This document shows positions 1-9,015 of a stretch of 64,000 nt of DNA, in pieces. The stretch is from an uncultured Eubacteriales bacterium (GTDB lineage Bacteria; Bacillota; Clostridia; Oscillospirales; Acutalibacteraceae). The notes below the pieces were generated by a model. The model did no database searches. It was not told the origin of the DNA and saw nothing but the letters and a program-made list of their open reading frames with translations. Where the stretch lies: NCBI GenBank assembly GCA_900316455.1, contig ONCX01000007.1:62001-126000 (forward strand). Reading direction: 5' to 3'. Position 1 is the stretch's first letter, and every line of letters starts with the position of its first letter. The translations under genes and the position numbers were made by a program.

Positions 1-1202
1 TTGGAAGCCACAAGGAAAGACATAAGCGCGCGGTCAGTGCTGTTGCCGCCTATTATTTCTCCGTTGCTTGCCGAAGCGCTGTTGTTAACGCCGATGCCTG
101 TTATAACGTCCGCGGAAAAATCCTTTGGCATTTTTGCGAGAGAATCAAATGTCTTAGCGTTTCCTGTCGCCATCTCCACGACGGAAAGCTTGCCCTCGGT
201 GATTGTGCCTGTCTTGTCGCTGTAGAGCAGACTCAGGCTGCCGGCTGTTTCCAGACCGTTTATCTTATGCACAAGAACATTGTCCTTCGCCATGCGTATG
301 CTCTGGAACGAAAGAAGAATAGACGTCAGCATCGGCAGACCTTCCGGAACCGCGCAGACAATGATTGTGACAGCTACGGTAATAGCGTCCATAATAAGGC
401 GCACCCATTCAAATGGAGTAGTCGGCAGCTCGCCTGTTACGAACGTTTTGATAAGAATTCCAATTACTATTGCTATTGCTCCGATATAGCCGAATGTGGA
501 TATCTGCTTTGCGAGCTTTGCAAGCTTGACCTGCAGAGGAGTGCGGCGAGTCTCTTCCTGCACTTCGAGAGCAAGTTCGCCGAAGAGAGTCCTGTCGCCG
601 ACAACCTTGACCTCCATGTGAGCCTCGCCGCCAACGACGACAGTGCCGCGGTAGGCGTAATGCTTGTTGAGAAGATCCTTTATGTTATAATCCGGCGTGC
701 CTGTGACGGGAATCTTGTCGGCTTCCTCAGTCTCTCCGTTGAGCGCTGCCTGATCCACTTTAAGCTCGCCCTCGATTATTTCGCCGTCGGCTGCGATTTT
801 ATCTCCTGCCTGTAGGAAGATTATATCACCGACAACAACCTCGCTTACGTGGATTTCCTCCAATTTGCCGTCGCGGATAACCTTTGCGCGTTCCTTGGCT
901 TCCTCCTCCGCTTTGAGCGCGGAAGCCTGCCCCTCCTGTCTGCTTTCACTGACGGAAGCTACGCCGTTGGCAATCAGAATTGCGATGAGAATTCCCACAG
1001 GCTCGTACCATTCAGCCTGTCCGAGAAAATAAAGCACAACCTGCACTACAAGCGCGACAAGGAGAATCATTATCATCGGATCCTTGAAGCCCTCCAATAT
1101 TTTCTTCCACAGCGGGTCTGGCGGTATTTGCGTCAGGCTGTTTGAGCCGTGTTCCTTGCGGCTTTGCTCGACCTGTGAGGTTGAAAGTCCTTTGATGTTC
1201 AT
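1..1202 (-). CDS. P-type calcium-transporting ATPase (5' part)
   Basis: About 400 N-terminal residues of a P2-type cation ATPase are present; the rest lies beyond the window start. The protein begins MNIKGLSTSQVEQSRKEHG, typical of the cation-ATPase N-domain. It has paired early membrane helices (LLVALVVQVVLYF), the actuator loop with NGETEEADK in place of the usual TGES, the membrane motif PEGLP and the phosphorylation motif DKTGT (in YSDKTGTITEG). PEGLP plus this start point to a SERCA/PMR1-like Ca2+ pump that would export Ca2+ from the cytosol using ATP, but Ca2+ versus Mn2+ cannot be settled without the later transmembrane helices. The ATG at 1202 follows an AAAGGGACAG ribosome site and lies downstream of a strong minus-strand promoter. 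It is transcribed divergently from the topoisomerase operon. Confidence 0.88.
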   Translation of the reverse strand, partial: MNIKGLSTSQVEQSRKEHGSNSLTQIPPDPLWKKILEGFKDPMIMILLVALVVQVVLYFLGQAEWYEPVGILIAILIANGVASVSESRQEGQASALKAEEEAKERAKVIRDGKLEEIHVSEVVVGDIIFLQAGDKIAADGEIIEGELKVDQAALNGETEEADKIPVTGTPDYNIKDLLNKHYAYRGTVVVGGEAHMEVKVVGDRTLFGELALEVQEETRRTPLQVKLAKLAKQISTFGYIGAIAIVIGILIKTFVTGELPTTPFEWVRLIMDAITVAVTIIVCAVPEGLPMLTSILLSFQSIRMAKDNVLVHKINGLETAGSLSLLYSDKTGTITEGKLSVVEMATGNAKTFDSLAKMPKDFSADVITGIGVNNSASASNGEIIGGNSTDRALMSFLVAS

Positions 1203-1287
1203 AATCTGATCTGTCCCTTTCTAAGTGATAAATATTTGTGAACATTTGCTAAAGAATACAGATGTTTTAACAACTATATCTCATGAT

Positions 1288-1316
1288 ATTATAATACAAA
1301 TTGTTGCACTTGTCAA
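1288..1316 (-). promoter_or_regulatory. Vegetative promoter for the P-type ATPase
   Basis: Read on the minus strand this is TTGACA, a 17-base spacer and TATAAT, a perfect sigma-A consensus. It lies about 85 bases upstream of the ATPase start. The 302-base gap at 1203-1504 holds this promoter and the divergent one at 1410-1438; I see no gene in it. Confidence 0.75.
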
Positions 1317-1409
1317 TTAAATCACAGCGTCATATTAGATTATTTGCACTAAAAAATGGTAAATTATTTATGAATTTAAAAATTATTAACCAATCTGAGC
1401 CTTGTCCGC

Positions 1410-1438
1410 TTGACAAGTTCTTTATTATCGCTTACAAT
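1410..1438 (+). promoter_or_regulatory. Vegetative promoter for the topoisomerase operon
   Basis: TTGACA, a 17-base spacer and TACAAT, about 65 bases upstream of the gene at 1505. It points away from the ATPase promoter at 1288-1316. Confidence 0.7.
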
Positions 1439-1504
1439 TTAATTTTGCAGGTTATTTTTTTATTTATTCACGTATTTAAATGATATAAAAACGGAGAAGA
1501 ATCT

Positions 1505-3502
1505 ATGGCTTCAAAAACAACAAACCAGTCAACCGAAAAAAAAGAATACGGCAACGACAATATTGTAGCCCTCAAAGGCGCCGACCGCGTAAGAAAGCGT
1601 CCTGCCGTTATATTCGGTTCGGATGGCATAGAGGGATGCTGTCATTCGGTGTTTGAGATCATGTCCAATTCAATCGACGAAGCGCGAGAGGGCTACGGCA
1701 GCAGGATAATCGTCACAAGATTTGCCGACGGCTCCGTGCAGGTGGAGGACTTCGGGCGCGGAATTCCCGTCGATTTCAACACAAAGGAACAGCGCTACAA
1801 CTGGGAGCTTGTATTCTGCGAAATGTACGCGGGCGGAAAGTACAACAACGACGGCGGTGAAATATACGAATATTCCCTCGGTCTCAACGGTCTTGGTCTC
1901 TGCGCCACGCAATACGCCTCGGAGTACATGGACGCTGAAATACGCCGCGACGGTACGCGCTTCACATTGCACTTTGAACACGGCGAAAATGTCGGGGGTC
2001 TGCACAAGGAACCCTATACAGGAAAACAAACCGGCTCCCGTATAAAGTGGAAGCCGGATTTAGAGGTATTCACCGACATCAACATTCCGCTTGAATACTA
2101 TCAGGACACCATGCGAAGACAGGCTATAGTCAATGCAGGAGTGTTGTTTATTCTTGACGACAAGGTTAGCGGAGAGAAATTCGAGTATTTTTACAAGGAC
2201 GGCATTGCGGATCACGTAAGAGAGCTTGCCGGAGACGATGCGCTTTCACAGGTGCAGTTCTGGCAGTGCGAACGCAGAGGACGCGACCGCGACGACAAGC
2301 CGGATTACAATGTGAAGATTAACGCGGCAGTCGCCTTTTCAAACCGTGTGAACGTCTGCGAATACTACCATAATTCCAGCTGGCTCGAGTACGGCGGCGC
2401 GCCGATGAAGGCTGTTCAAAGCGCATTCGTGGCAATGATCGACGCAAGGCTCAAACAAACCGGAAAGTACACAAAGAACGAGAGCAAGGTTTCATTTCAG
2501 GACGTGCAGGACTGTCTGATAATCGTGGTTTCGTCATTTTCAAACCAGACAAGCTATGAGAACCAGACCAAGAAATCCATTACAAATAAATTCATACAGA
2601 CCTCAATGACTGAATTCTTCCGCCATCAGTTAGAGGTGTGGTTCATCGAGAATCCGCTGGAGGCAGACAAGATATGCGGACAGGTGCTTTTGAATAAGCA
2701 GAGCCGCGAACAGGCTGAAAAACAGCGTCTCGCTATAAAAAAGAATCTGTCTTCAAACATGGACATCACCTCCCGCGTAAATAAATTCATCGACTGCCGT
2801 TCAAAGGATCCGTCTGAGCGTGAGCTGTACATTGTGGAGGGCGATTCCGCGGCGGGTTCGTGCAAGAACGCACGCGATCCAGCTTTTCAGGGCATAATGC
2901 CAGTCAGAGGAAAAATACTGAACTGTCTGAAAGCCGATTATTCCAAGATATTCAAGAGCGACATCATAACAGATCTGATAAAGGTTCTCGGCTGCGGCGT
3001 TGACGTAAAGGGTCATCAGAGCAAGAACCTTTCCACATTCGACATAAATCAGCTCCGTTGGAACAAGGTCATAATCTGCACCGATGCCGATGTTGACGGA
3101 TTCCAGATACGCACGCTTATTCTTACAATGATCTACCGTCTTATGCCAAAGCTGATTGAAGCCGGAAAGGTTTACATCGCGGAGTCTCCGCTCTACGAAA
3201 TCACATGCGGCAGCGAGACGTATTTCGCCTACACCGAGCAGGAAAAGGCGGAGATAATGGAAATGATTGGAAGCAAAAAATTCACAATTCAGCGTTCCAA
3301 AGGTCTCGGCGAAAATGACGCGGATATGATGAGCTTTACGACAATGGCGCCTGACACTCGCCGTTTGATAAAGGTAATGCCAACCGACGCGGAGCCGACG
3401 GAGAAAATGTTCGACGTGCTTCTTGGCGACAATCTCGCGGGACGCAAGGAGTATATCGCGGAGCATGGAAGTGAATTCATCGAGCTTGCCGATGTGCAGT
3501 AA
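1505..3502 (+). CDS. Type II topoisomerase subunit B (ParE/GyrB-like, divergent)
   Basis: ATPase/TOPRIM subunit of a type II topoisomerase, 665 residues, about the usual length of ParE or short GyrB. The GHKL ATP site is present (NSIDEA, DFGRGIP), as are the transducer QTK (YENQTKK), the TOPRIM motifs ELYIVEGDSAAGS and DADVDGFQIRTL, and the C-terminal KGLGE. It would work with the A subunit encoded next to it in decatenation or supercoil control. Several normally rigid motifs differ: the usual SGGLHGVG loop reads SLGLNGLG, and EGDSAGG reads EGDSAAG. That suggests the divergent second topoisomerase of Clostridia rather than housekeeping gyrase. The ATG follows GGAGAAG, and the A subunit starts 85 bases downstream. 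ParE versus a GyrB paralogue is not decided here. Confidence 0.88.
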   Translation: MASKTTNQSTEKKEYGNDNIVALKGADRVRKRPAVIFGSDGIEGCCHSVFEIMSNSIDEAREGYGSRIIVTRFADGSVQVEDFGRGIPVDFNTKEQRYNWELVFCEMYAGGKYNNDGGEIYEYSLGLNGLGLCATQYASEYMDAEIRRDGTRFTLHFEHGENVGGLHKEPYTGKQTGSRIKWKPDLEVFTDINIPLEYYQDTMRRQAIVNAGVLFILDDKVSGEKFEYFYKDGIADHVRELAGDDALSQVQFWQCERRGRDRDDKPDYNVKINAAVAFSNRVNVCEYYHNSSWLEYGGAPMKAVQSAFVAMIDARLKQTGKYTKNESKVSFQDVQDCLIIVVSSFSNQTSYENQTKKSITNKFIQTSMTEFFRHQLEVWFIENPLEADKICGQVLLNKQSREQAEKQRLAIKKNLSSNMDITSRVNKFIDCRSKDPSERELYIVEGDSAAGSCKNARDPAFQGIMPVRGKILNCLKADYSKIFKSDIITDLIKVLGCGVDVKGHQSKNLSTFDINQLRWNKVIICTDADVDGFQIRTLILTMIYRLMPKLIEAGKVYIAESPLYEITCGSETYFAYTEQEKAEIMEMIGSKKFTIQRSKGLGENDADMMSFTTMAPDTRRLIKVMPTDAEPTEKMFDVLLGDNLAGRKEYIAEHGSEFIELADVQ

Positions 3503-3513
3503 AGCTAATCTGA

Positions 3514-3542
3514 TTTACATGTTATAATTATGTAAATATATA
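3514..3542 (+). promoter_or_regulatory. Possible internal promoter with inverted repeats
   Basis: The gap between the two topoisomerase genes contains TTTACA, a 17-base spacer and TATATA. The inverted repeat TTTACAT (3514-3520) / ATGTAAA (3530-3536) overlaps it, and AATCTGA (3507-3513) / TCAGATT (3554-3560) flanks it. It could be a weak promoter with an operator, or an RNA stem in the operon mRNA. Confidence 0.3.
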
Positions 3543-3587
3543 AAGCTTTACATTCAGATTGATTATAATTTACACGAAGGTGATAAT

Positions 3588-5816
3588 TTGGCGCCCAAAA
3601 AAAGAAAATCTACTCCGCAAAAATCCTCTATGAGCGGTTATATAAAAGGTGCGGGAGAAGTCGTTTCACAGGCTATTGTCGATACGCTTGAAGGCAATTA
3701 CATGCCTTACGCCATGAGCGTTATCATGAGCAGAGCCATTCCGGAGATCGACGGCTTCAAGCCTTCCCACCGAAAGCTGCTCTATACCATGTACAAGATG
3801 GGACTGCTTACGGGAGCAAGACAGAAATCTTCAAAAATTGCCGGTTCGACAATGGCACTGAATCCGCACGGTGACGCGGCTATTTACGACACAATGGTGA
3901 GAATGACCGTGGCTTATGAAGCTCTGCTTCACCCGTATGTGGATTCCAAGGGATCTTTCGGAAAGGCATATTCCCGCGACACACAGGCGGCAGCCTCCCG
4001 ATATACCGAAGCAAAGTTAGCCGCGATTGCTGCGGAGCTTTTCCGCGACATTGACAACGACGCCGTGGACATGGTGGACAATTTCGACAACACTATGAAA
4101 GAGCCTTCGCTGCTTCCGGTGACGTTTCCGGCTATTCTCTGCAACAGCAATACCGGCATAGCAGTCGGCATGGCAAGCTCCATATGTTCTTTTAACCTGA
4201 ACGAGCTTATCGAAACCACAATACAGCTTCTCAAAAATCCGAATCACGACATTAGCTCCACTCTGCTTGCGCCTGATTTCCCAGGCGGCGGACAGATAAT
4301 CTACAACAAAACGGAGCTTGATAAGGTTTATCACACGGGACGCGGCAGCATTCGCGTGCGTTCCCGCTACACATATGACCGTGAGGCAAACTGCATCGAT
4401 ATCACACAGATACCTCCCACTACAACATGTGAACAGATTATCGAAAAGGTAATCGACTTAGTCAAAGCGGGAAAAATTAAGGAAATATCCGACATACGTG
4501 ACGAGCAGGGACTTCACGGACTGCGTATAACGATTGACCTGAAACGCGCCGCCGACCCTGACAAGCTCATGCAGAAGCTCTACAGACTGACGACGCTCGA
4601 GGACAGCTTTGCGTGCAATTTTAATGTGCTGATAGACGGTTCGCCGAGGGTTCTTGGTGTTGACGGTTTGCTGGAGGAATGGATAAAATTCCGTATGAAC
4701 TGCGTCCATCGCCGTACAGCGTTTACTCTCGGTAAGAAAAAGGAAAAACTGCACCTGCTTGAGGGCTTGCAGAAGATCCTTTTGGACATAGACAAGGCGA
4801 TAAAAATAATTCGTGAGACTGAAGAAGAAGCTGATGTTGTACCGAATCTTATGAACGGATTCGGTATTGACGAGATTCAGGCTGAATACGTCGCGGAAAT
4901 CAAGCTGCGCCACATCAATCGGGAGTATATTCTCAAGCGGACAGAGGATATTGAAAACCTTAGAAATGAAATTGCCGATCTGGAGGATATTCTTAATTCA
5001 CCCCAGAGAATAAAAAAGATAATAATTTCGGAGCTTAAAGACGTTGCAAAAAAATACGGTCAGCCCCGCAGAAGCATGATTCTCTACTCTGTAGAGGAAG
5101 CGGACGACGATGAAATATCCTCAGTTCCGGACTATCCTGTGCATATTTTTATAACCAAAGAAGGCTATATCAAAAAAATAAGCCCCCAGTCGCTGCGAAT
5201 GAGCAGCGATCAGAAGCTCAAAGAGGGCGACAGTATAGTACAGACCTTTGAAACGCGCAATATCGCCGAATTACTTTTCTTTACCGACAAATGTCAGGTC
5301 TACAAGGCTAAAGCTGCCGATTTCAGCGACACAAAGGCGAGCGTGCTGGGCGAATATGTTCCTGCTGTTCTGGGAATGGACGATGACGAACACTTCCGAT
5401 ACTGTATTCTCACGACTGATTACAGCGGATATGTGCTTTTCGCTTATGAAAACGGTAAGGTGGCAAAGGCGGAGCTTAATTCATACGCAACCAAGACCAA
5501 CCGCCGCAAGCTTCTCACAGCCTACAACGACAAATCCCCGCTCGTAGGCATGCTTCATATCGACAATGACTGTGATATTCTCATTCGCTCCTCAAACGGG
5601 AAAGTGCTTATTTTCAATTCCGAAGCTGTTCCAGCCAAAACCCGCAGCGCGCAGGGCAATCAGATAATTACCCTTCGCAGAAACGCAAAACTCAGTGAAA
5701 TGTTGATTTACGCGGAGGGAATGGTTAAGAACGAATCCAAATTCCGCCCGAAAAATCTCCCCGCCGCGGGTTCGGCCGACGATTCACAGCAGGGCGAACA
5801 GTTGACGCTGATGTAA
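3588..5816 (+). CDS. Type II topoisomerase subunit A (ParC/GyrA-like, divergent)
   Basis: DNA cleavage-rejoining subunit, 742 residues, shorter than typical GyrA. The winged-helix/tower region has YAMSVIMSRAIPEIDGFKPSHRKLLYTM (split here as YAMSVIMSRAIPEID then GFKPSHRKLLYTM), HPHGD-like NPHGDAAIY and the catalytic tyrosine Y139 in AASRYTEAKL. A coiled coil (about 430-480) and a shortened beta-pinwheel C-terminus with blades such as YIKKI, CQVYKAKA and GKVLIFN follow. GFKPSHRK replaces the near-universal GLKPVQRR/HRR, in line with the divergent partner upstream. The start is TTG at 3588 after GAAGGTGAT. The gene is probably co-transcribed with the B subunit and luxS. Known family function is strand passage; the specific cellular role of this paralogue is an inference. 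Confidence 0.88.
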   Translation: MAPKKRKSTPQKSSMSGYIKGAGEVVSQAIVDTLEGNYMPYAMSVIMSRAIPEIDGFKPSHRKLLYTMYKMGLLTGARQKSSKIAGSTMALNPHGDAAIYDTMVRMTVAYEALLHPYVDSKGSFGKAYSRDTQAAASRYTEAKLAAIAAELFRDIDNDAVDMVDNFDNTMKEPSLLPVTFPAILCNSNTGIAVGMASSICSFNLNELIETTIQLLKNPNHDISSTLLAPDFPGGGQIIYNKTELDKVYHTGRGSIRVRSRYTYDREANCIDITQIPPTTTCEQIIEKVIDLVKAGKIKEISDIRDEQGLHGLRITIDLKRAADPDKLMQKLYRLTTLEDSFACNFNVLIDGSPRVLGVDGLLEEWIKFRMNCVHRRTAFTLGKKKEKLHLLEGLQKILLDIDKAIKIIRETEEEADVVPNLMNGFGIDEIQAEYVAEIKLRHINREYILKRTEDIENLRNEIADLEDILNSPQRIKKIIISELKDVAKKYGQPRRSMILYSVEEADDDEISSVPDYPVHIFITKEGYIKKISPQSLRMSSDQKLKEGDSIVQTFETRNIAELLFFTDKCQVYKAKAADFSDTKASVLGEYVPAVLGMDDDEHFRYCILTTDYSGYVLFAYENGKVAKAELNSYATKTNRRKLLTAYNDKSPLVGMLHIDNDCDILIRSSNGKVLIFNSEAVPAKTRSAQGNQIITLRRNAKLSEMLIYAEGMVKNESKFRPKNLPAAGSADDSQQGEQLTLM

Positions 5817-5848
5817 TTATGAATTTATTGCCGCAAGGAGGTACAAGA

Positions 5849-6373
5849 ATGGATCTGATACCAAGTTTTTCTGTTGACCACACAGCCATTGTTCCCGGTA
5901 TTTTCACCAGCCGCGTGGATTATACCGGAGATAACGCTGTTACAACATACGACATCAGACTTACAAGACCCAACAGGGAGCCTGCAGTCGATGTGGCTGC
6001 CATGCACTCGCTTGAACACATTATAGCCACTTTTCTCAGAAACGACCCCGACTGGAAGGATGAAGTAATATATTGGGGACCGATGGGCTGCCTTACCGGT
6101 TTTTATCTCATTCTCAAAGGCAACCGTTCTTCAGGTGAGATCTATGATCTGATAAAAAAGGCATTTGAGTCTGTGCAGAATGTGCAAAGCGTTCCCGGAA
6201 CTTCCCCAAAAAACTGCGGGAATTATCTCATGCATAACCTCGGCATGGCAAAATGGTACGCGGCAAGATTTGCGGAATACCTCGCCGAAAACGCCGGAAA
6301 TGCCGAAATTTTTGAATATCCGAAATCTGAACGGCTTATAACAGATGACGGACAGCAGTTCTATGATTCCTGA
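5849..6373 (+). CDS. luxS: S-ribosylhomocysteine lyase
   Basis: Cleaves S-ribosylhomocysteine to homocysteine and DPD, the precursor of autoinducer-2, in the activated methyl cycle. 174 residues. Metal ligands H53 and H57 (HSLEH) and C123 (NCGNY) and catalytic C81 (GPMGCLTGFY) are all present. The ATG at 5849 is preferred over an in-frame ATG at 5819 because AAGGAGGT ends six bases before it and the protein then begins MDLIPSFSVDH, where the family begins. It follows the topoisomerase A gene by 32 bases and is probably in the same transcript; the link to the topoisomerase is likely positional only. A shared terminator follows. Confidence 0.96.
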   Translation: MDLIPSFSVDHTAIVPGIFTSRVDYTGDNAVTTYDIRLTRPNREPAVDVAAMHSLEHIIATFLRNDPDWKDEVIYWGPMGCLTGFYLILKGNRSSGEIYDLIKKAFESVQNVQSVPGTSPKNCGNYLMHNLGMAKWYAARFAEYLAENAGNAEIFEYPKSERLITDDGQQFYDS

Positions 6374-6388
6374 TACGCTTAGTCTGTT

Positions 6389-6440
6389 ATTGCCCGATAA
6401 AAAAGATATCACGTATCTTTTTTATCGGGCAATTTTTATT
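6389..6440. terminator. Bidirectional terminator between luxS and lipase gene
   Basis: A near-perfect 19-20 bp stem (ATTGCCCGATAAAAAAGATA paired with its complement at 6413-6432) around a four-base loop, A-rich on the left and T-rich on the right. It can end transcription from both convergent genes; the lipase stop codon lies at its right edge. Confidence 0.85.
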
Positions 6441-7356
6441 ATTCAGACAAAAACGCCTTTATATCCTCGATAACCTCGTCCCGCGCCGTATCGTTGAGAA
6501 TCTCGTGGCGATTGTCTTCATAGAGCTTCATGCGTACATTTGCGCCGCGCTTTTTGAGAAGCTTGTAGACCTTCTTTACGCCCTTGCTGTGTTCGCCGAC
6601 AGGATCCTCGCTTCCAGAAACAAGCAGTATCGGCAGGGTCTTACTTATCTTTTTGAACCATTTTTTCTTATTGACAGCGTCGTTTATCTTGACAAGATCA
6701 TACATAGCGCTGACGGTGAAATGATAATTGCAGAATTTATCAGCGTTGTAAACACGGCGAACTTCGGGATTCTTTGAGAGCCAATCTCCGTTGCTGCCGT
6801 CGCCGAAGCCTTTGTTGTACTCTCCGAACGCAAGTTTTTCAATGAGCGGAGAAATGTGTCTCTTGCCGCGGAAGAACTTAATTGTATTTATCATTCCGAG
6901 AGCCGGCTTTGTAGCAGCCATGGGACCGCCCGTACCCATTACAATAAGCTTATCCATGAGATCCGGATATGTCGCTGCGGCATTCCGCACAATGAATGAA
7001 CCCATGCTGTGTCCCATCAGATAGTAGGGCAGTCCGGGGTATTCCTCTTTAATTATCTTTGAAACGGCGTAAACGTCGTCCGTTATCTTTTTCCAGCCAT
7101 TTTTCTTTGCAATGAATCCAAGCTCGCTCTTATCTTTCGCAGTCTTGCCGTGACCTAAGTTGTCATATGCCACAACCACATATCCCGACTCCGCCATTTC
7201 TTTAAGGAATGTGTCATATCTTCCAATGTGTTCGGTCATGCCGTGTACTACATGGAATACTCCCTTAGGTTCGCCATCGGGAATGTACATCTTGCCTTTA
7301 AGCTGGTGAATTCCGTCGGTTGACGGGAACTCTCTGTCAATAATCTTAATATCCAT
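6439..7356 (-). CDS. Alpha/beta hydrolase, monoacylglycerol lipase-like
   Basis: Cytoplasmic serine hydrolase of the lysophospholipase/monoacylglycerol lipase family (hydrolase_4 type), 305 residues, no signal peptide. Visible motifs: oxyanion-region HGMTEH, the nucleophile elbow GHSMGS, an acid in SGSEDPVG and the catalytic His in DNRHEIL. It starts at ATG 7356, only three bases after the glpK stop codon, with its GAGGAGTG ribosome site inside the end of glpK, so the two are probably translationally coupled. The pairing suggests release of glycerol from (mono)acylglycerides followed by phosphorylation, but the substrate is an inference; lysophospholipids or other esters are possible. Confidence 0.85.
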   Translation of the reverse strand: MDIKIIDREFPSTDGIHQLKGKMYIPDGEPKGVFHVVHGMTEHIGRYDTFLKEMAESGYVVVAYDNLGHGKTAKDKSELGFIAKKNGWKKITDDVYAVSKIIKEEYPGLPYYLMGHSMGSFIVRNAAATYPDLMDKLIVMGTGGPMAATKPALGMINTIKFFRGKRHISPLIEKLAFGEYNKGFGDGSNGDWLSKNPEVRRVYNADKFCNYHFTVSAMYDLVKINDAVNKKKWFKKISKTLPILLVSGSEDPVGEHSKGVKKVYKLLKKRGANVRMKLYEDNRHEILNDTARDEVIEDIKAFLSE

Positions 7357-7359
7357 AAT

Positions 7360-8841
7360 TCACACTCCTCTGCATGTTGAAACCGCAGCGTGCCAGCCGT
7401 TCAACAGCTTTTCACGGTCGATTTCGCTCATCTTTGATTCAAATACAGCGTTGACTTTCGCGCCCTCATCTGAGGGGCTGCCCTCGAAAAGACCCGCTGC
7501 CATTCCAGCAAGATATGCCGCGCCTGCCGCCGTCGCTTCCTTCTGTGAGGGACGTATTACGGTTACGTCAGAAATATCAGCCTGGAACTGCATCAGGAAA
7601 TTATTCGCTGAAGCGCCGCCGTCAACCTTCAGACTGTGTATCTTTTCTCCCATATCCTCGCACATTGCCCTGATAACATCCTCAGACTGAAAAGCAATGG
7701 ATTCGAGAGCCGCACGTATTATGTGGTCGCGGTTGGCTCCGCGTGTAATTCCGGTTATAACTCCTCTTGCGTGCATATCCCAGTATGGAGCGCCGAGTCC
7801 TGTGAATGCGGGCACAATGTACACTCCGCCGTTGTCTGCAACCTTTCGTGCAAAATATTCGCTGTCGGACGAATCGTGAATGATTCTCAGCTCGTCGCGA
7901 AGCCATTGAATTACAGCGCCGCCGGTGAATACGCTTCCCTCAAGTGCGTATTCGACAGGCTTTCCCTCAGGAGTAGCGGCAATTGTAGTAACAAGTCCGC
8001 ATTTGCTGAATACAGGCTTGCCGCCGGTATTGGCAAGCAGGAAGCAGCCTGTTCCGTATGTTATTTTAAGATCGCCCTCATTGACGCAGCCCTGACCGAA
8101 GAGCGCAGCCTGCTGATCTCCGGCAATACCGCTTATCGGAACCTTAGCGCCCATCATTCTAACATATCCGTAAACCTCGCTGCTGCTTCTTACCTCGGGA
8201 AGCATATTCATAGGAATGCCGAATATACGGCAAAGCTCCTCGTCCCATTGCAGCGTGTTAATATTGTAAAGCATTGTGCGCGAGGCGTTTGTGCGGTCTG
8301 TGACGTGAACAGCGCCCTCGGTGAGTTTCCATAGCAGCCAAGTATCCACTGTGCCAAAGAGAAGCTCTCCCCTTTCGGCTTTTTCCCTTGCGCCCTCAAC
8401 ATTGTCTAAAATCCACTTGATTTTTGTCGCGCTGAAATATGCGTCGATTTTAAGCCCTGTTGCTTTGCGTATATACTCGCCGTGACCCTGCTTTTCAAGC
8501 TCTTCGCATATTTCCGACGTGCGTCTGCATTGCCACACGATTGCGTTATATACCGGCTTTCCTGTGGTCTTTTCCCATACGATTGTGGTTTCGCGCTGAT
8601 TCGTTATGCCTATTCCGGCTATTTCCTCAGGGTCAATGCCGCTCTTTGCCACGCATTCTATCATCGATGCGTATTGTGTGGCATAAATTTCCATGGGATC
8701 ATGTTCTACCCAGCCGGGATGGGGATAAATCTGGTTGAATTCCTGCTGCGCGGTAATAACCTTGTTCATCTCTTTGTCGAATAGTATGGTTCTCGCGCTG
8801 GTGGTTCCCTCGTCCAGTGCGAGAATATATTTTTTATCCAT
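7360..8841 (-). CDS. glpK: Glycerol kinase
   Basis: FGGY-family kinase that makes sn-glycerol 3-phosphate from glycerol and ATP. 493 residues, normal for GlpK. It begins [18 protein letters not shown], the hallmark phosphate-1 region, and has [32 protein letters not shown] and the C-terminal adenosine motif [20 protein letters not shown] 8841 is chosen because GGAGG lies ten bases upstream; a TTG nine bases earlier would sit too close to the ribosome site. A sigma-A-type promoter lies at 8868-8896. It leads a two-gene operon with the lipase. No glpF or glpD is next to it. Confidence 0.96.
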   Translation of the reverse strand: MDKKYILALDEGTTSARTILFDKEMNKVITAQQEFNQIYPHPGWVEHDPMEIYATQYASMIECVAKSGIDPEEIAGIGITNQRETTIVWEKTTGKPVYNAIVWQCRRTSEICEELEKQGHGEYIRKATGLKIDAYFSATKIKWILDNVEGAREKAERGELLFGTVDTWLLWKLTEGAVHVTDRTNASRTMLYNINTLQWDEELCRIFGIPMNMLPEVRSSSEVYGYVRMMGAKVPISGIAGDQQAALFGQGCVNEGDLKITYGTGCFLLANTGGKPVFSKCGLVTTIAATPEGKPVEYALEGSVFTGGAVIQWLRDELRIIHDSSDSEYFARKVADNGGVYIVPAFTGLGAPYWDMHARGVITGITRGANRDHIIRAALESIAFQSEDVIRAMCEDMGEKIHSLKVDGGASANNFLMQFQADISDVTVIRPSQKEATAAGAAYLAGMAAGLFEGSPSDEGAKVNAVFESKMSEIDREKLLNGWHAAVSTCRGV

Positions 8842-8867
8842 TTCTATCAAGCCTCCGTTTTTTATTT

Positions 8868-8896
8868 ATTTTACCACAATAATAATAAATAGTCAA
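8868..8896 (-). promoter_or_regulatory. Promoter for glpK-lipase operon
   Basis: On the minus strand: TTGACT, 17 bases, TAAAAT, about 27 bases before the glpK start. Confidence 0.65.
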
Positions 8897-8958
8897 TAAT
8901 TGATATAAGTTTTTATAAATTAAAAGTAAAATATGTTTACATTATACCATTATAATCA

Positions 8959-8986
8959 TTGACAAAAAATAAATTTGTATTATAAT
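8959..8986 (+). promoter_or_regulatory. Promoter for membrane-anchored hydrolase
   Basis: TTGACA, 16 bases, TATAAT. Transcription would begin near 8993, which is why the later ATG at 9016 is preferred as the start of the downstream gene. Confidence 0.7.
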
Positions 8987-9015
8987 TTTTTTATAATATG
9001 AAAAGCGGTGATATT

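Noticed and set aside
267-1145. Plus-strand frames at the window start
   Set aside because: Shadows of the P-type ATPase, whose motifs read clearly on the minus strand.
2801-3466. Long antisense frame under the topoisomerase B gene
   Set aside because: Codon pattern and motifs belong to the plus strand; no ribosome site on the minus strand.
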